In this document: positions 15,364 to 24,483 of the stretch, piece after piece
Position numbering within the stretch: the first letter of the stretch is position 1
Layout: every line of letters starts with the position of its first letter
Origin: Halobacteriales archaeon QS_6_64_34
Lineage (GTDB): Archaea > Halobacteriota > Halobacteria > Halobacteriales > Haloarculaceae
Assembly: GCA_003020925.1 (NCBI GenBank)
Contig: PXRT01000001.1
Location: 64,348 to 102,703 of the forward strand
DNA length: 38,356 nucleotides
Reading direction: 5' to 3'
The notes under the pieces: model-generated
What the model was told of the DNA's origin: nothing
The model's database searches: none
The model's input: only the letters and a program-made list of their open reading frames with translations
Position numbers and translations under genes: made by a program

Positions 15364-16509
15364 TTACCGCTCGGAGAGCGCCGCGAACGTCGTCTCCGAG
15401 GGGTCCGGACCGATGTAGCGGGCACGCGGGCGGATGAGTCGGTTGTCCTCGATGTACTCGATGACGTGGGCGACCCAGCCGCCGACGCGGGACATGGCGA
15501 AGATGGGGGTGTAGATGTCGATGGGGATGCCCATCTGGTAGTACGTCGAGGCGGAGTAGAAGTCGACGTTGGGGGCGAGTCCCTTCTGCTCCATGAGGTA
15601 CTCCTCGATGGTGGTGGACATCTCGTACCACTTCAGCGAGCCGGCGGCCTCGCCGAGTTCCTTCGAGCGCTCGCCGAGAATCTTCGCGCGGGGGTCCTTG
15701 ACGTTGTAGACGCGGTGCCCGAACCCGGAGACGCGACGGCCGCTGTCGAGGGCATCCTTGACCCAGTCCAGTGGGTCCATCGCGGCGTCATCGACCTCTT
15801 TGAGCATCTCCATGACGTCCTGGTTGGCGCCGCCGTGGAGGGGGCCTTTCAGGGTGCCGATGGCGGCGGTGACGGCGCTGTGGAGGTCCGACAGGGTGGA
15901 GGCGGTGACCACCGCCGAGAAGGTCGAAGCGTTGATGCCGTGGTCGGCGTGGAGCACGAGGGCCTGGTCGAAGACGTCAGCCAGCACGTCGTCGGGCACC
16001 TTGTCGTTGAGCATGTAGAGGAAGTTCTGGGCGTGGCCCAGGTCCGCTCGGGGGGCGACGGGGTCGTCGCCGTTGCGGATGCGGGTGAAGGCGGCGACGA
16101 TAGTGGGAATCTTCGCGGTGATGCGCCGGCCACGCGCGAGGTTCATCTCCTCGTCGGTCGGGTCGGCGTCCTCGGACGCGGGGTCGGTCGTCGAGAGCAT
16201 CGACACGGCGGTTCGGAGCGCGGCCATCGGGTTCTCGTCGGCCTCGGCCATCTTGCGGACAGTCGCGAGGACGGCCTCGTCGACCTCCCGCTCGGCTGCC
16301 ATCTCCGAGGCGAAGGCCTCGAGTTCGTCGCTGTCGGGGAGATGGCCGTACCAGAGCAGGTACAGCACCTCCTCGTAGCTGGCGCCGGTTGCGAGGTCCT
16401 CGATGGTGTACCCCCGATAAACGAGTTCGCCCGCGTCACCGTCGATTACGCTGAGACCGGACTCGGCGACGAGGACTCCCTCCAGCCCTTTCTTGAGGTC
16501 GTCGGACAT
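15364..16509 (-). CDS. gltA: Citrate synthase
   Basis: 381 residues from MSDDLKKGLE; an ATG two codons earlier (16515) is also possible. It condenses acetyl-CoA and oxaloacetate in the TCA cycle. Catalytic and binding residues are H187/H190 (LHADHGINAS), H225 (GPLHGGANQ), H265 (GFGHRVY) and D316 (NVDFYSA). The length is that of the compact archaeal/Gram-positive type. It is followed closely by the HicB-like gene and is divergent from the PhoU-TrkA_C gene. Confidence 0.97.
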   Translation of the reverse strand: MSDDLKKGLEGVLVAESGLSVIDGDAGELVYRGYTIEDLATGASYEEVLYLLWYGHLPDSDELEAFASEMAAEREVDEAVLATVRKMAEADENPMAALRTAVSMLSTTDPASEDADPTDEEMNLARGRRITAKIPTIVAAFTRIRNGDDPVAPRADLGHAQNFLYMLNDKVPDDVLADVFDQALVLHADHGINASTFSAVVTASTLSDLHSAVTAAIGTLKGPLHGGANQDVMEMLKEVDDAAMDPLDWVKDALDSGRRVSGFGHRVYNVKDPRAKILGERSKELGEAAGSLKWYEMSTTIEEYLMEQKGLAPNVDFYSASTYYQMGIPIDIYTPIFAMSRVGGWVAHVIEYIEDNRLIRPRARYIGPDPSETTFAALSER

Positions 16510-16740
16510 ACCCAAATCGTACCCAACCGGCCGGGAAAAGCATTTTCTTTCCGGGCGTGAGTGTCACACCCTCGCCGGTTCGAAAGTGGACGTTCAGTCA
16601 CTTCTCGCTTGACTGAGTATTCGTTCTCTCACTCATCACAGCAGGAATGTCGGTTCTGTCGCCGTTCCGCGAGAGGGAGTATCGTGAGAGAAGCCACCAC
16701 AGAGCGAACGCTTTTCAACGGCGGTGTCAAACCGGGTCGT

Positions 16741-17973
16741 ATGGAGTCCACGGGTACGGTCGAGTACGAGCCGGTGAGTGTCAAAGCGGTTCTGGCGGAA
16801 ATGAAAGACACCGCCGAGTTGCTCATCGACCTCTCGTACTCGGCCGTCCTGCTGGGCAGCGACGACGTCGCGGGGGAAGTGCTGGAACTGGAGGCGAAGA
16901 TGGACGTGCTCCAGCTTCGGGCTCGCATGAGCCTGCTGATGGCCTGCCGGTCGACGGACGATGCCGAGTCGCTGGCGCCAGTGTTGGGGATGGTCGGCGC
17001 CGCCGAGAAGATAAGCGACGCCGCCGGCGACATCGCCAAAGTCGTCCTGGAGGATATCGGGCTGCCGGATACGATGCGGGCGGCCCTGCCCGAAGCCGTC
17101 GAAACACTCGTCCGGGCGACCGTCACCGCCGACTCGCCGCTTGCCGGCCAGAGCCTGGGCGCGCTGAACCTCGAAACCGAGACGGGTGTGCGGGCGCTCG
17201 CTATCCGCCGACAGGGAAGCTGGCTGCTCAACCCGACGCGGAAGACGCAGCTACAGACCGACGACGTGGTCCTGTTGCGCGGGCCCGAGGACGGCGTCAG
17301 CGAGGTGTATCAGGACGCGACTGGCGAGGTGTACGAACCGCCGGAACCGCCGGCGGGCGACACACAGGACCTCGAACGCGCCGTCGACTCTATCGTCCTG
17401 ATGAAGGACATGGGCGAACTCGCCGTCGATCTAGCCTACGGCGCCGTCCTCTTCGACAGCGAGGCCGTCGCCAAGGAAGTCGTCGAACTGGAAGCGGAGG
17501 TGGACGCGCTGCAGTCGCGCTTCGAGGCGTGGACGCTGCGGGCGGCTGCCGACATAGACGACCCCGTCTCCTTGCGCGGGCTCGTCCATTTGGCCCGCTC
17601 GACGGAGGTGATTTCCGATGCCGCCCTCGAAATCAGCGAGGGCGTGTTGCGGGGTCTCTCGACCCATCCCGTCGTCGCCGAGGCGGTACAGGAGTCCGAC
17701 GAGATAATCGTCCGGGCAACAGTAGCCAAGGACAGCGGTCCGGCCGGCCGAACCATCGGCGACGCCGCCGTCAAGACGGAGACGGGGATGCGAATTATCG
17801 CCATCCGGCGGGGGGCCGGCGAGAGCGACCGCACGGGGAGAGACGGCGGCGAGTGGGTCGTCTCGCCCGGTCCCGGGACCCCCCTGCAGGCCGGCGACGT
17901 GTTGCTCGCGAAAGGGACGCAGATGGGCGCCGAACGGCTCGAGGGACTTACGGGGACGAGCGAGCGAGCCTGA
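16741..17973 (+). CDS. PhoU-TrkA_C protein with internal duplication
   Basis: 410 residues, two repeats about 200 residues apart. Each has a PhoU-like helical part (about 12-110 and 212-310) and a TrkA_C/RCK_C part (about 122-185 and 322-395). Compare MKDTAELLIDLSYSAVL at 21-37 with MKDMGELAVDLAYGAVL at 221-237. There is no membrane segment, so it is cytoplasmic. Proteins with this arrangement are thought to regulate K+ channels or transporters through a bound ligand. The channel gene about 1.7 kb upstream is a possible partner (inference). The start at 16741 is chosen because upstream codons show no similarity. It overlaps the next, convergent gene by 26 bases. Confidence 0.85.
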   Translation: MESTGTVEYEPVSVKAVLAEMKDTAELLIDLSYSAVLLGSDDVAGEVLELEAKMDVLQLRARMSLLMACRSTDDAESLAPVLGMVGAAEKISDAAGDIAKVVLEDIGLPDTMRAALPEAVETLVRATVTADSPLAGQSLGALNLETETGVRALAIRRQGSWLLNPTRKTQLQTDDVVLLRGPEDGVSEVYQDATGEVYEPPEPPAGDTQDLERAVDSIVLMKDMGELAVDLAYGAVLFDSEAVAKEVVELEAEVDALQSRFEAWTLRAAADIDDPVSLRGLVHLARSTEVISDAALEISEGVLRGLSTHPVVAEAVQESDEIIVRATVAKDSGPAGRTIGDAAVKTETGMRIIAIRRGAGESDRTGRDGGEWVVSPGPGTPLQAGDVLLAKGTQMGAERLEGLTGTSERA

Positions 17974-18169
17974 CCGCCGAGACGACGGTAAAGACGGCCG
18001 TCAGCAGGCCGCCAAGCGAGACGAGCAGGACGAACGCGAGCGCGCCGTAGAGGTAGGTCGGGCGGGCCGTCCCGGGGAGGACGAACAAGGCGACGAGCCC
18101 CGCCGTCACGAGGGCAGCGAGGCTGAAGCCGTATTTTGCGTTCCGGGGGACGTTCAGCGCGGCGACCAT
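17948..18169 (-). CDS. Small two-helix membrane protein
   Basis: 73 residues from MVAALNVPRNAKYGF. Two hydrophobic helices lie at about 15-32 and 41-65, joined by PGTARPTYLYG. The longer frame up to 18373 has no hydrophobic or family features in its extra part. The function is not recognised. The 3' end overlaps the PhoU-TrkA_C gene tail-to-tail by 26 bases. Confidence 0.65.
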   Translation of the reverse strand: MVAALNVPRNAKYGFSLAALVTAGLVALFVLPGTARPTYLYGALAFVLLVSLGGLLTAVFTVVSAVRLARSSP

Positions 18170-18378
18170 CGCCGCCGCGCCACTCTCCGGCTCGGACACG
18201 GCCGACGGTACGGCCGGCCTACAAAAGACCGCATCGGTCTCCAGCGCAAGCGGATACCGATACACGTCGGTTCGGCGGCCCAGACGGGCGAGTCGCGGCG
18301 GGTCGACCCGACCGTGATGGTCGATAATCGACAGTTTACTTAGTGAACGGGCGCGGTCGCGTTTCTCATACAAACCGA

Positions 18379-19440
18379 ATGGTGGGAAAACAGAACACGA
18401 AGTGGCGACGGTACGTACGAACGGGTGGGCTCGTGTTGCTCATCGTCGGCGTGGCCATCGCGGCAACAGCGACGGCAGGCGCGACCACCGGTGGTTCCAC
18501 AGGCGACCTCTCTCGCTTCGACACGACGGTCGACACACTGCAATCGGACTCCGGTGACGAGGACGACGAGACTGAAACAGAAGACGAGGCAGAGACAGAC
18601 GACGCAGAGACTGACACAGAAGATGAAACCGAGACAGAAGACGAGACTGACACAGAAGATGAGACCGAGACAGAAGACGAAACAGAGACCGAAACAGACA
18701 ACGTAGAGACTGAAACAGAAGACGTAGAGACTGACGCAGAAGATGAGACCGAAACGGACGATGAGACCGAAACAGACAACATAGAGACTGAAACAGAAGA
18801 CGAAACCGAGACCGAAACAGACGACGGTCCACCGGACGATGCAGGGCCACCTGACGATGCTGGACCACCGGATAACGGCGGCCAGCCGGGCGGTGCAGGA
18901 CCACCGGATAACACCGGGCCGCCTGAGGACGCCGAAACAGCCGACGATGAAACAGACGCTGGCGATGATGAAACAGACGCTGGCGACGACCCGGACGATA
19001 ACTCCGACGCCGACGCGGGGAGTAGTGACCCGACACCGACCGACGGGGGCGACAGTGGTGATGAATCGGACGATGTGACCGTGACGGAGACCCCCACCGA
19101 GACCGAGACGAGCGGCGGGACCGACACCCCACAGACCGACGACGACCCAACGCCGGACACAGAGCCCACTGCTACCGAGACGGACGCGGAAACGAGCGAG
19201 AGCCCCGTGACCAGACAGCCGACCGACACGGAAACCGCTCCCACAGTTGGCGGAGCCCAACAGGGGAGTGACGCCCCAGAGCCAGCCAGCAGCGGAGCCA
19301 CCGCGACCCCGAACACGCCCAACGACACCGGGACACCCGGAACCGGACCTGATGGGCCCCTCAATGGCGGCCTGGCCGTCGCCGGCGCCTTCGTCCTGCT
19401 GGGCATGGCGGAACTTGTGGTGATGCGGGTGCGGTCCTGA
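18379..19440 (+). CDS. Surface protein with Glu/Asp/Thr repeats and C-terminal membrane anchor
   Basis: 353 residues from MVGKQNTKWRRY; a start at 18343 is possible but would place polar residues before the signal. Residues about 14-34 form a signal peptide or membrane anchor. About 55-155 is almost entirely repeats of TE(T/D)ED-type units. About 155-190 is Pro/Asp/Gly-rich (PPDDAGPPD repeats), and about 190-325 is Asp/Thr/Pro-rich. The last 25 residues (GGLAVAGAFVLLGMAELVVMRVR) are a membrane helix with an Arg end, so the chain probably spans the cell wall region as an extended, very acidic stalk. No enzymatic domain is visible. The function is unknown. Confidence 0.75.
   Translation: MVGKQNTKWRRYVRTGGLVLLIVGVAIAATATAGATTGGSTGDLSRFDTTVDTLQSDSGDEDDETETEDEAETDDAETDTEDETETEDETDTEDETETEDETETETDNVETETEDVETDAEDETETDDETETDNIETETEDETETETDDGPPDDAGPPDDAGPPDNGGQPGGAGPPDNTGPPEDAETADDETDAGDDETDAGDDPDDNSDADAGSSDPTPTDGGDSGDESDDVTVTETPTETETSGGTDTPQTDDDPTPDTEPTATETDAETSESPVTRQPTDTETAPTVGGAQQGSDAPEPASSGATATPNTPNDTGTPGTGPDGPLNGGLAVAGAFVLLGMAELVVMRVRS
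18556..18830 (+). repeat. Low-complexity GA-rich repeat tract coding for Glu/Thr/Asp
   Basis: Irregular repeats of 6-18 bases built from GAAACAGAAGAC-like and GAGACTGA-like words. Tracts of this kind are prone to slippage and assembly error. Confidence 0.75.
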
Positions 19441-19534
19441 TACTGCCACAGCAGGAGCGCGAGCGCGGGCTTGCCCGGGTTGTGGCCTTCGTAAATCCGA
19501 ACCAGTAAAGTCGGACAGGCCTAATGGGCGGGTA

Positions 19535-20491
19535 ATGGTAACTCTCGGTACGGCGAGTGCCGCTCCCGGTGAGATGGACACCGGGCGTCTGGAGGTCGGC
19601 GAGGCCCGCGACGGGAGCCCCGTCGGTCTGCCCGTCGCGGTCGTCAACGGGGCACGGGACGGTAAGACGCTCTACATACAGGCCGCGAGCGACGGCGACG
19701 AGCTGAACGGCGTCGGCGTCGTCCAGCGCGTCGTCCCGCAACTGGACCCGAGCGAACTGTCGGGAACGCTTCTCATCTGCGGTATCGTCAACTACCACGC
19801 CTTCCAAGTCGCCGAGCACCGCAACCCCATCGACGACACGAAGATGAACCGGGCCTACCCCGGCGACGCCTCGGGGACCTCCAGTGAGCGCATCGCCGCC
19901 GCGACGTACGACGCCGCCGTCAGCGCCGACCTCGTCGTCGACCTCCATCAGGGGTCGACCTCGCGGATGATAGAGGAAGTCCGGGTTCGGTGTGGCTCCC
20001 GCCACCGCCTCCACGACGCGTGTCTCGAACTCGCGAAGGTGTTCGACTGCGGCTACATCTTAGACCAGAAGGGCCCCGACGGCCAGCTGGCCCGAGCCGC
20101 ACCGGACGAGGGCGTCCCGACCATCGACCCCGAACTCGGCGGCTGTGTCGGCTGGGACGAGGAGTCCATCCGGGCCGGCGTCGATGGCATCTTCAGCGTG
20201 TTGCGGTACTACGACTTCCTCGCCGGCACGGAGACGCCGTCGCCACAGGCCCGCGCGACCGGCTTCGAACAGTACGGCTCACCGGTCGGCGGACTCGTCG
20301 ATTTCCACCCGAACCTGGGGGACCGCGTGAGTCGCGGGGACACGCTGTTCGAAGTGACCGACGTGTTCGGCGAGACGAAAGCTGAGATAACAGCCGAGTC
20401 GGGCGGTATCTTCTGGCGCTCGCGGCGGCTGCCACAGGTCGCCACCGGCGAGTACGTCTGTTCACTCGGGACGAACGTCGACACGTACTAG
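19535..20491 (+). CDS. Succinylglutamate desuccinylase/aspartoacylase-family protein
   Basis: 318 residues, M14-type zinc carboxypeptidase fold. The second zinc region is DLHQGS (H138), and the substrate-binding arginine region is MNRAYPG (about 104-110). The first zinc motif, usually H-G-(D/N)-E, reads S-D-G-D-E (52-56), so the histidine is replaced by D53 while E56 is kept. The C-terminal part (about 245-318) is a lipoyl-like beta domain (GGLVDFHPNLGDRVSRGD), as in related deacylases. It may cleave an N-acyl amino acid. The altered ligand leaves the activity uncertain. It overlaps the next, convergent gene by four bases. Confidence 0.85.
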   Translation: MVTLGTASAAPGEMDTGRLEVGEARDGSPVGLPVAVVNGARDGKTLYIQAASDGDELNGVGVVQRVVPQLDPSELSGTLLICGIVNYHAFQVAEHRNPIDDTKMNRAYPGDASGTSSERIAAATYDAAVSADLVVDLHQGSTSRMIEEVRVRCGSRHRLHDACLELAKVFDCGYILDQKGPDGQLARAAPDEGVPTIDPELGGCVGWDEESIRAGVDGIFSVLRYYDFLAGTETPSPQARATGFEQYGSPVGGLVDFHPNLGDRVSRGDTLFEVTDVFGETKAEITAESGGIFWRSRRLPQVATGEYVCSLGTNVDTY

Positions 20492-20691
20492 CGCCACAAT
20501 ACCAGTGACACGGGCGTGTCGGCGTTGACAGAAACCCACTGCGAGTCGACCTCGGACGGGTCGGCGTCGGTCGCATAACAGATGTACCGCTCGGTCCCGT
20601 CAGAGCGGCTTCGAACGACCGCCGGAAGGACGCCTTCGTCGGGGTCCGGCGATGGCGTCCCGCCGGACGCTGACTGGTGTTCAGTGTCCAT
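20488..20691 (-). CDS. Small DUF7511-like protein A
   Basis: 67 residues from MDTEHQSASGG. The first 25 residues are polar and probably disordered. The rest (VVRSRSDGTERYICYATDAD, then WVSVNADTPVSLVLWR) resembles the haloarchaeal DUF7511 domain. Its last 33 residues align without gaps with the last 33 of the next small gene. The function is unknown. It lies tail-to-tail with the aspartoacylase-family gene. Confidence 0.65.
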   Translation of the reverse strand: MDTEHQSASGGTPSPDPDEGVLPAVVRSRSDGTERYICYATDADPSEVDSQWVSVNADTPVSLVLWR

Positions 20692-20749
20692 AGACGGGCT
20701 GTATCCCGGGAACAGTATTGTTACCGGTCGGTTATCGGGGTAGAAGGTG

Positions 20750-20962
20750 TTACCGAACGTCGGCAAGGTCGACGAGGAGCTCCTCCGGGGCCGCCAGCCA
20801 GTGGGTCGCTATCTCGGCGCCCGGTCGGTCCTCGGGGTACAACAGTGCCCGCTTTCCGCCATCTGAGGTCGGCTCCAGCTCGCTCGTGAGGTATGGCTCG
20901 CTGAACTCCTCCTGTGGAAGTGGCGGTTGGGTCTCGATTTTCGATGGCGACTCGCTGCCCAT
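20750..20962 (-). CDS. Small DUF7511-like protein B
   Basis: 70 residues from MGSESPSKIE. The C-terminal segment starting RALLYPEDRPG and ending WLAAPEELLVDLADVR aligns position by position with protein A. Shared residues include the first Arg, a Tyr, an Asp, a Glu, Trp, Val, Leu and the last Arg. It is probably co-transcribed with protein A (58 bases apart, same strand). The function is unknown. Confidence 0.6.
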   Translation of the reverse strand: MGSESPSKIETQPPLPQEEFSEPYLTSELEPTSDGGKRALLYPEDRPGAEIATHWLAAPEELLVDLADVR

Positions 20963-21052
20963 ACACCCGCTATCACACCACCATATATTGTTATACAATT
21001 CCTAACCGGGGTCTAACGCCGGGTATGGAGAGACTACCGACTGCCCAGCGGG

Positions 21053-22318
21053 CTACCGCTCGGGGTGGGTCGCCCCGTCGAACCCGCCTCGTACGAGCGG
21101 CTTTGCGATGTGGCGACGGGCAACCGGCGGGACCTCGTACCAGCCCGGTTCGAGGTCGCGCTCGACCGGGCGGTCGACTTTCCCATCGGCGGTCGTCGCG
21201 CAGTCCCGACAGCAATACCCCTGATTGTGCCCGGCCGAGGACATCCGCGTCCCGCAGTCGGGGCAGGTCGGGGTGGTCGGCTCGGTTCGGACCAGCTCCC
21301 GGACCGCGAACTTCTCAAGTTTCAGGGTGCCGTCGGTGACCTCGCCACAGACGGTGACGCGGTCGCCCTCGCACAATGCTCGCACGCGGTCGCGAAACCG
21401 CTTTGTCGGTTCGAACGCGACACATTGGAGCCGGGCCCCACCGTCGGCGATGGACAGGAAGACGTGCCCGCCCTCGCGGGTCTCGGGCGCTGTGGCGACG
21501 GTGCCGGTGACGCAGTAGGCGCTGTCGTCGGCCACTGTGCCCACGGTTCCGTCCTGCAGGTGGACGTCGGTGCCCTGGTTGGTCACGAACGTCGCCCGCC
21601 GGTCGATTGGCTCGCTCTCGATGGCGTCGGCGACGGCCCGGCAAGCGTCGGGGTCGTCGCCCCGAATGCCATAGAGGATGGGACAGGGCGTCCGGGGGAC
21701 ACAGACCGGGTAGCCCGACGCGCGGTCGACGGTGTCCCAGACGGCCGGGTAATGTCGGCTTGCCGCCACACGAACGCTCTCGGCGTCGACTTCGCGGTCG
21801 CTGCCCCAGCGGTCGGGCTCGCGGTAAGCGATGTGCTCGTAGGTCCAATCGTCCAATGTGGCCCACGCGCCGACGGCCGCCAGCGCGCCGACGAGCCCGC
21901 GGCCGTTCCCGTCCTGCAGCCGGGCGAAGCCGGTGGTGTCCGTCAGGAGCGTCGCCGTCGTCGGGTCCTTGCGTTCCCGAATCGCGTCGAGCGTGAACTC
22001 GGCGACCCGGGGCGGAACCTCCGCTGGCGTACAGTCCGTGACAACAGCGCCGGGGTTCGTCTTCGGGTCGTCGGTCTGGGCCAGTTCGAGTACGTCGCGA
22101 GCGAGCGAGCGTGCCCGGTCAGCGTCGAGGTCGGTATGCACCGCCAGCGCGGCGTTGCCCCGCGTCTTGTGCTCGACAGCGGGGTTGAGCCGAACGAGCA
22201 GCCGGCGCTGGACCGTCCCGCCGGCCTCGCGTATCCGCTCGGCCAGCTCGGCGGCGGCGTAGGTCGTACACATCCCCGTCTCCCGGGAGTCCGTATCGTC
22301 CAGTCCGACGACAGTCAC
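21053..22318 (-). CDS. tiaS: tRNA(Ile2) 2-agmatinylcytidine synthetase
   Basis: 421 residues from a GTG start ([12 protein letters not shown]). It attaches agmatine to C34 of the AUA-decoding tRNA-Ile using ATP, so that AUA is read as isoleucine. The N-terminal kinase-like part has [16 protein letters not shown]. The middle holds the ferredoxin-like region ([14 protein letters not shown]). About 285-370 is an OB-fold, and CPDC...CCRDC near the end is a zinc ribbon. An ATG at 22387 is in frame but lies inside the TATA box of the divergent promoter, so the GTG is preferred. It is divergent from the HTH regulator. Confidence 0.93.
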   Translation of the reverse strand: MTVVGLDDTDSRETGMCTTYAAAELAERIREAGGTVQRRLLVRLNPAVEHKTRGNAALAVHTDLDADRARSLARDVLELAQTDDPKTNPGAVVTDCTPAEVPPRVAEFTLDAIRERKDPTTATLLTDTTGFARLQDGNGRGLVGALAAVGAWATLDDWTYEHIAYREPDRWGSDREVDAESVRVAASRHYPAVWDTVDRASGYPVCVPRTPCPILYGIRGDDPDACRAVADAIESEPIDRRATFVTNQGTDVHLQDGTVGTVADDSAYCVTGTVATAPETREGGHVFLSIADGGARLQCVAFEPTKRFRDRVRALCEGDRVTVCGEVTDGTLKLEKFAVRELVRTEPTTPTCPDCGTRMSSAGHNQGYCCRDCATTADGKVDRPVERDLEPGWYEVPPVARRHIAKPLVRGGFDGATHPER

Positions 22319-22386
22319 ACCACCGACTACTGGATTCGCCGGGATAGCGGTTTCGTCGTCGGCTCTCCGGGCGAAATAGCGGCACA

Positions 22387-22396
22387 ATATATATAT
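22387..22396. promoter_or_regulatory. TATA tract between tiaS and the HTH regulator
   Basis: ATATATATAT lies about 35-43 bases before the ATG at 22430 and about 70-80 bases before the GTG of tiaS. It is symmetric and could serve either gene, best the rightward one. Confidence 0.5.
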
Positions 22397-22429
22397 GGGG
22401 TGACTGGGTTAACCCCCAGTAGAGAAGCG

Positions 22430-23401
22430 ATGCCACGGTCCGCACTGGTAGGTAACGTAACCGCCATGCTCGAGGACGCCGGGTTCCTCGTAAGCGACCG
22501 GTGTGCGATTCGACCGAAGAGCTTCGACGTCGCGGCCAGACGGGGCAAAGACGTGTTGCTCGTGAAGATTCTGGGCAACATCGACGCCTTCGACGCCCGG
22601 ACCGGCGCGGAGATGCGCCGGCTGGGGACCTACCTCAACGCGACGCCAATCGTCGTCGGTCTCCGAACGCGTGACGAGGAGCTGAACCCGGGCGTCGTCT
22701 ACTTCCGCAACGGCGTGCCCGTCCTCTCGCCGGATACGGCGCTCGACCTGTTCGTCGAGGAGGTCCCGCCGCTCATCTACGCCGCGCCGGGCGGGCTGTA
22801 CGTCAACATCGATTCGGAGGTCCTGGCCGATGTCCGAGAGGAAAAGGAGTGGTCGCTGGGCAAGCTCGCAAAGGAACTCGGCGTCTCCCGCCGGACGGTC
22901 TCGAAGTACGAAGACGGCATGGACGCCTCCGTCGAGGTCGCGGCGGAGCTAGAGGAGCTCTTCGAAGCGCCCCTGACCTCGCCGGTCGGCGTACTCGACG
23001 GCGCCGAGGAGATACGCGACGAGGAGCCGACGCCGGAGGACCCCGACGTCGCACCCGAGGACGAGCCCATCGCCACGGTCTTTACCCGCATCGGCTTCGA
23101 GGTGCACCCGACCAACCGGGCGCCGTTCAAGACCGTCAGCGAGAACGCCCGCCGGCGCGAGCAGGTCCTGACGGGCCACTCGACGTTCACCGAGGCCGCC
23201 GAGAAGCGCGCCCGCATCATGTCCTCGGTCGGGGAAGTGACCAGAACGCGGTCGGTGTACGTCGTCGACGAACTGACCAGGGAGTCCGTCGACGGGACGG
23301 CGCTCATCGAGAAAGAAGAGATGGAAGAGATTCGGGACGCCGACGACCTCCGGGACCTCATCATGGAACGCGGCGAGGAGCCACAGGAAGACGCGCCCTG
23401 A
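22430..23401 (+). CDS. Archaeal HTH-type transcriptional regulator
   Basis: 323 residues. The N-terminal region (1-115) looks like a nuclease-like/ligand domain ([24 protein letters not shown]) found in a conserved archaeal family of putative regulators. A Cro/C1-type helix-turn-helix follows at about 141-162 ([21 protein letters not shown]). The C-terminal region (about 205-323) includes [17 protein letters not shown] and may bind a ligand. The target genes are unknown. The start lies behind a TATA tract. A long upstream extension of the frame is antisense to tiaS and not real. Confidence 0.88.
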   Translation: MPRSALVGNVTAMLEDAGFLVSDRCAIRPKSFDVAARRGKDVLLVKILGNIDAFDARTGAEMRRLGTYLNATPIVVGLRTRDEELNPGVVYFRNGVPVLSPDTALDLFVEEVPPLIYAAPGGLYVNIDSEVLADVREEKEWSLGKLAKELGVSRRTVSKYEDGMDASVEVAAELEELFEAPLTSPVGVLDGAEEIRDEEPTPEDPDVAPEDEPIATVFTRIGFEVHPTNRAPFKTVSENARRREQVLTGHSTFTEAAEKRARIMSSVGEVTRTRSVYVVDELTRESVDGTALIEKEEMEEIRDADDLRDLIMERGEEPQEDAP

Positions 23402-23426
23402 CGACCACGCGCCGTACGTCGGAATC

Positions 23427-23675
23427 CTATGCGCCGTAGGTCTCTTCGAGATACTCCACGATGTCGTCGGACTCGGGCATCCCCTCGACGCCGTTGTCCT
23501 TGTCGACCAGCACCGGGACGCCGGTCTGACCCGAGACCTGTTCGACTTCGGTGCGCTCGCTGTGGGAGCGGGGTACCATGTGGGAGTCGTAGTCCAGGCC
23601 CAGTTCGTCGAGTTTCTTGATGACCTTCGCGCAGTACGGACAGCCCTCCAGTTCGTAGAGTTCGAGATTTGCCAT
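23427..23675 (-). CDS. Glutaredoxin-like thiol protein
   Basis: 82 residues, one thioredoxin fold. The redox motif CPYC is at 12-15, the cis-Pro stretch TGVPVLV at 51-57, and a C-terminal helix SDDIVEYLEE follows. It resembles glutaredoxins and the N-terminal part of glutathione S-transferases. Haloarchaea use gamma-glutamylcysteine rather than glutathione, so the partner thiol is probably that (established knowledge plus inference). Confidence 0.9.
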   Translation of the reverse strand: MANLELYELEGCPYCAKVIKKLDELGLDYDSHMVPRSHSERTEVEQVSGQTGVPVLVDKDNGVEGMPESDDIVEYLEETYGA

Positions 23676-23804
23676 TACGGGAACACATACACGTCCGGCC
23701 GGAAAAAGCGCGTCGGTGGTGTGTGCGACCGGCGACAGAGTGCTCCAGTGGTCACTCCGATACCTCTCCGTCCGTCGGGTCCCCTCCCCCTCGTCGGGAC
23801 CCCA

Positions 23805-24344
23805 CTAGACGTCGATATCGTCCGGCGCGTCCGCCAGCAGTTCGGCGGCGGTGACCAGCGACTTGAGTTCCAGGTCGTGGTCGGCGAGGTTCTCGGTCGC
23901 GCCCTCCTCGCGGTCGACGACGACCAGCACGCGGTTGACGACCGCACCGGCCGCCCGGAGCGCCTCGGCGGCGTCGATGGCGCTCTGGCCGGTCGTGGCG
24001 ATGTCCTCGATGACGGCGACTTCCTCGCCCTTGCGGAGCTCGCCCTCGATGCGGTTTCCGGTGCCGTACTCCTTTGCCTGTTTGCGGGCGATGACGTAGG
24101 ACAGCCCCGTCTCGACGCTGGTGACCGCGACCAGTGGCACGCCGCCCAGCGCGACGCCGGCGAGCGTGTCGTCGCCAAGCCGGTCGGCGAAGGCCTCGGC
24201 GATGAGTTCCAGACAGCGGGGGTTGGTCTCGAAGACGTACTTGTCGACGTAGTAGCTCGACGTCCCGCCGTGTGAGAGCTCGAACTCCCCGTACTTGACC
24301 GCGTCCGCCTCGCGAAGGGCCGCAATGAGTTCCTGGTTGGCCAT
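23805..24344 (-). CDS. pyrE: Orotate phosphoribosyltransferase
   Basis: 179 residues from [10 protein letters not shown], the usual size for the archaeal enzyme. It makes OMP from orotate and PRPP in pyrimidine synthesis. The PRPP-binding loop [13 protein letters not shown] covers about 109-121, with ED in place of the commoner DD. The flexible catalytic loop [10 protein letters not shown] is at 87-96, and the N-terminal hood has [19 protein letters not shown] start 21 codons earlier is less likely. Confidence 0.95.
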   Translation of the reverse strand: MANQELIAALREADAVKYGEFELSHGGTSSYYVDKYVFETNPRCLELIAEAFADRLGDDTLAGVALGGVPLVAVTSVETGLSYVIARKQAKEYGTGNRIEGELRKGEEVAVIEDIATTGQSAIDAAEALRAAGAVVNRVLVVVDREEGATENLADHDLELKSLVTAAELLADAPDDIDV

Positions 24345-24483
24345 ACCTGATGTGGACGGTGGGGTGGCTAATGGCTGTTGGTCGTTCCTGGGCCCGCCGA
24401 CGCTCAATCCACCGTATCACGCCGTCGACACTAACTGCAGGTGTCGACATTCATAAGCCGGTCGGCGACGCAGTTTTCCTCGA

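Noticed and set aside
18340..19647. Minus-strand frames opposite the Glu/Asp/Thr-repeat protein
   Set aside because: They read as Cys/Phe/Val or Ser/Val repeats produced by the repeat tract on the other strand. The plus-strand frame has a signal peptide and a membrane anchor.
21065..22429. Plus-strand N-terminal extension of the HTH regulator (to 778 codons)
   Set aside because: It is antisense to tiaS, which has complete family motifs. The regulator family begins at MPRSALVG, behind a TATA tract.
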